Shown: positions 61,740-64,000 of the stretch, piece after piece | Numbering within the stretch: position 1 is the stretch's first letter | Layout: every line of letters starts with the position of its first letter | NCBI GenBank assembly: GCA_030407085.1 | Contig: CM059585.1 | Location: 3,481,001 to 3,545,000, forward strand | Direction: 5' to 3' | DNA length: 64,000 bases | From: Trichopria drosophilae | Lineage: Eukaryota > Arthropoda > Insecta > Hymenoptera > Diapriidae | Notes under the pieces: generated by a model | What the model saw: only the letters and a program-made list of their open reading frames with translations | Databases searched by the model: none | Told to the model about the DNA's origin: nothing | Position numbers and translations under genes: made by a program

Positions 61740-64000
61740 ACCCTTAGACCCAACATAGTCTCACCAGCTGGTTCTGCTGTTTTTTCGACCTGTAAACATT
61801 CTTTAAAAAATTGAAAAAAATTCATGTAGCTCTCTCAATCCACAAACTGGAAATATTAGACAATTATAATATTGAGGTAAAAATAATATGGTAATTATTA
61901 ATTATTGTATCCCTAAAGTCAGAGATTCATCTGTACAGTTCAGAGATTTATAAAAATTTTTGTTTTGAAACAATTGTTGTCAAAAATGGAAATTATTACT
62001 TAAGTTATTTAATTATTTTTTATTTTTGAACAAAAGATGAATCCGGGTTCAAGTTTCGGCGCATCGAATATCTGAAGAAGTTCGGACGTTGGTTTTAAAA
62101 GTCATTTCAACGTCTGTAAGAATTTATAGTTGTAATATTGTTAATAGATTGTGCTTCCCGTTATAGATACATATTGTGACAATCCTCGATTGTCAAAAGA
62201 ATTTGTTTGATTATTATTTAACAGCGATTTTAAGTAAAATAAATTTAACTAATTCGCGTTAGAGCATTTAAATTGCACAAATAAATCGTATTGAATTTGG
62301 AGGTTTAAAATGTTTATTTTAAGAACATTTATGTTCCATGAACATAGAAATACTTAAAAACGTCTTTAAATTAACTTTTTACAGAACTGTAATAAATGCT
62401 TTCATAGGTTATGTAAGACACGTACTAAAATAATGCATGTTGCATATTATTTAGTATTTTTTTTAATTCTATGCTAACATTATAAATGTAAATCATATAG
62501 AAATGTAATAACTGAAAGATTATTCTTTAATATAATGTAACAAATAGTATATTAAAATGAATTTTATGTGAATAATCGAAATGGGAATTATTATACATAA
62601 ATTATATTTTCTTGTTATAAACAATATATATTACAGTTGTATACGCCATTGTTTTATTCGAATAACACATTTATTATTTTATATTTTATACTCCATTCTG
62701 AAACTGTACAGTTGGTAATTAAAAGTGAAAAATATTTTTTACTACTTGTAACTTGTTTACTTTTTGTTACTTATAAGTAAATTACAAATGGCTTTACGCC
62801 ACCTGTCGGTAAACTTTTCATGATCGCGATTGCCATGTTGATGGACAAGCAAAGTAATAGAAAAAACTTGTATGATTTATAAATTAGTCTTTACTTTAAA
62901 GTTTTAGATAATATAAAATTGTAATATATAATCTAATTTATAAATACTACTGTCATATCAGTATACCAATGTTAACGATATCATATGGATCTGAAAATCA
63001 ATAAATGACAAGCAATTTAACTTATCTTACCTACTAAATTTTATACAAAATAATTTATATAATTAAATTCATGTTTTGATCCTCTATTTCAGATGTAAAC
63101 CAATTTAGACTTTGAATGATTCATTGACATTAAAGTCCGTCGCTACAACAATGTGCCACAACATAAATCGGATTTTATTAAATGACCTCTGCATTTGATC
63201 TTCAAATTTCTTTGTATTCGATTTGAAATTTGTAACTTTTACAGATGTCATGAAATCCCCTAAGATTAACTGAATAAGAGCTTCAACTTTTAAATTTGCA
63301 TTTTATCCCTTAATATATTAGACTATTAACAATAATACATGTCACGTGTGACTCATTATGTCTGTAAAATATTACTTGTATTACACAATTATTCTATTAT
63401 CCTAATTTATATGTCATTACGATCTTAATGCACATCTGCGACATTAAGTGTGGATTAAACGTATCCTGGAAAAATCTGGTATCGATAATAACAGTAAAGG
63501 GGATGATTATGAGTTAAACCCTTTGAACATTATGCACATTCATCACTAACAGTCTCATCGGTTGGGAACATGCATCTTATTATTTATCGGCAGAGTTAGA
63601 AACTAGGGTGAAATGGAAACGAATTGCACATGCAGCATGCAGGATGGTGATATGTTCAACAATATTTTTTGGTTTTAAAAATTTATGCAGTAACTCCTTG
63701 GATTCTTCCTTGCATTTAATTCCCCTACATAAAGTAATCTTTGCAATATTTATTCGTGAAGTCATAAATTCGTTTGCACAATTCAAAAGTGGTTCTGAAT
63801 TATCATGATCATGAAAAAAAAATAACTGTTTTATATTTTATTTTTATTATCCATTCAATATCTGGATCCCAGCTTCGAATTGCGCCAGATGTCATCTGAG
63901 TACGAAGATGAATATAGCTTACCAAGATTGATAATTAATTTGACCAGCTCCGTCCTAACATTTTTGTACTGTACATACGACTTTCAGAATTCAGTAGAGC
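61740..64000. other. AT-rich block 6, non-coding as far as seen
   Basis: AT-rich sequence begins abruptly near 61,735 and continues to the window end. A TATGTTC-CAT-GAACATA palindrome lies near 62,328-62,344. The one stretch with protein-like residues is the minus frame at 63,580-63,813. Otherwise stop codons are dense and I see nothing. Confidence 0.6.
63580..63765 (-). other. Unassigned 61-codon ATG frame, open upstream
   Basis: From the ATG at 63,765 it reads MTSRINIAKITLCRGIKCKE, then ELLHKFLKPKNIVEHITILH, ending NSADK. The frame stays open back to about 63,813, and ATAATTCAG at about 63,804-63,796 could act as a splice acceptor. A run this long in 30-35% GC DNA is unusual but not rare over 64 kb. 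The residue mix is plausible for a Cys- and Lys-rich globular segment. No family is recognised. Confidence 0.15.

Larger units (their letters stand above)
51450..61740. other. Moderate-GC block 5 with AT-rich patches, no confident gene
   Basis: CpG-containing DNA, with AT-rich patches near 52.9-53.2 and 54.2-54.6 kb. The richest GC lies at 54.6-55.35 kb. Minus-strand frames of 72-133 codons cluster at 51.5-52.7 kb and 54.6-56.2 kb but overlap other frames. A hairpin cluster lies at 54,026-54,204, a G-rich tract at 55,103-55,162, and an unassigned frameshifted relic at 59,415-59,946. A near-perfect palindrome CTACTATACTATAGTAG is at 53,435-53,451. Confidence 0.5.

Overview
The window looks like nuclear DNA of an insect, and Hymenoptera is my best guess. 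This rests on three things: very AT-rich sequence alternating with blocks of about 40-45% GC in which CpG is plentiful, decayed insect-type mobile elements, and the absence of any bacterial gene layout. No species can be named. No protein-coding gene can be called with confidence over 64 kb. The longest stop-free frames are about 120-154 codons, many overlap on opposite strands, several lack an ATG, and none matches a family I recognise. The window is best read as a long intergenic or intronic stretch; exons too short to see by eye could still be present.

The layout is a mosaic. AT-rich blocks lie at about 150-3,700, 9,840-15,640, 22,380-26,760, 32,280-37,900, 45,960-51,450 and 61,740-64,000. 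CpG-containing blocks of higher GC lie between them (3,700-9,840, 15,640-22,380, 26,760-32,280, 37,900-45,960, 51,450-61,740). All but one of the clearest mobile-element remains sit in AT-rich blocks.

Identified remains are: a tRNA-Thr-like, SINE-head-like sequence with a T9 terminator (3,167-3,250, minus); a TA-flanked MITE with 19-bp CAGT-type termini and a C16 run (15,054-15,377); a 785-bp element whose two halves are diverged inverted copies, flanked by TAA (22,527-23,311); a 205-bp foldback element with 86-bp arms carrying a symmetrical ladder of AACGTT boxes at exact 11-bp spacing (25,735-25,939); inverted-repeat elements at 37,436-37,545, 46,695-46,948 and 47,415-47,528; and a frameshifted Penelope-like reverse transcriptase with YKQTTG, APMG, ANLILEF and YVND motifs (50,483-50,859, minus). 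One unassigned frameshifted protein relic lies in a GC block at 59,415-59,946.

The most interesting structures are the 11-bp box ladder at 25.7 kb, the 48-bp-arm hairpin at 37.4 kb (its arm differences favour G-U pairing in a plus-strand RNA) and the unassigned relic at 59.4 kb. Nothing here resembles a working multi-gene system, so no pathway is proposed.
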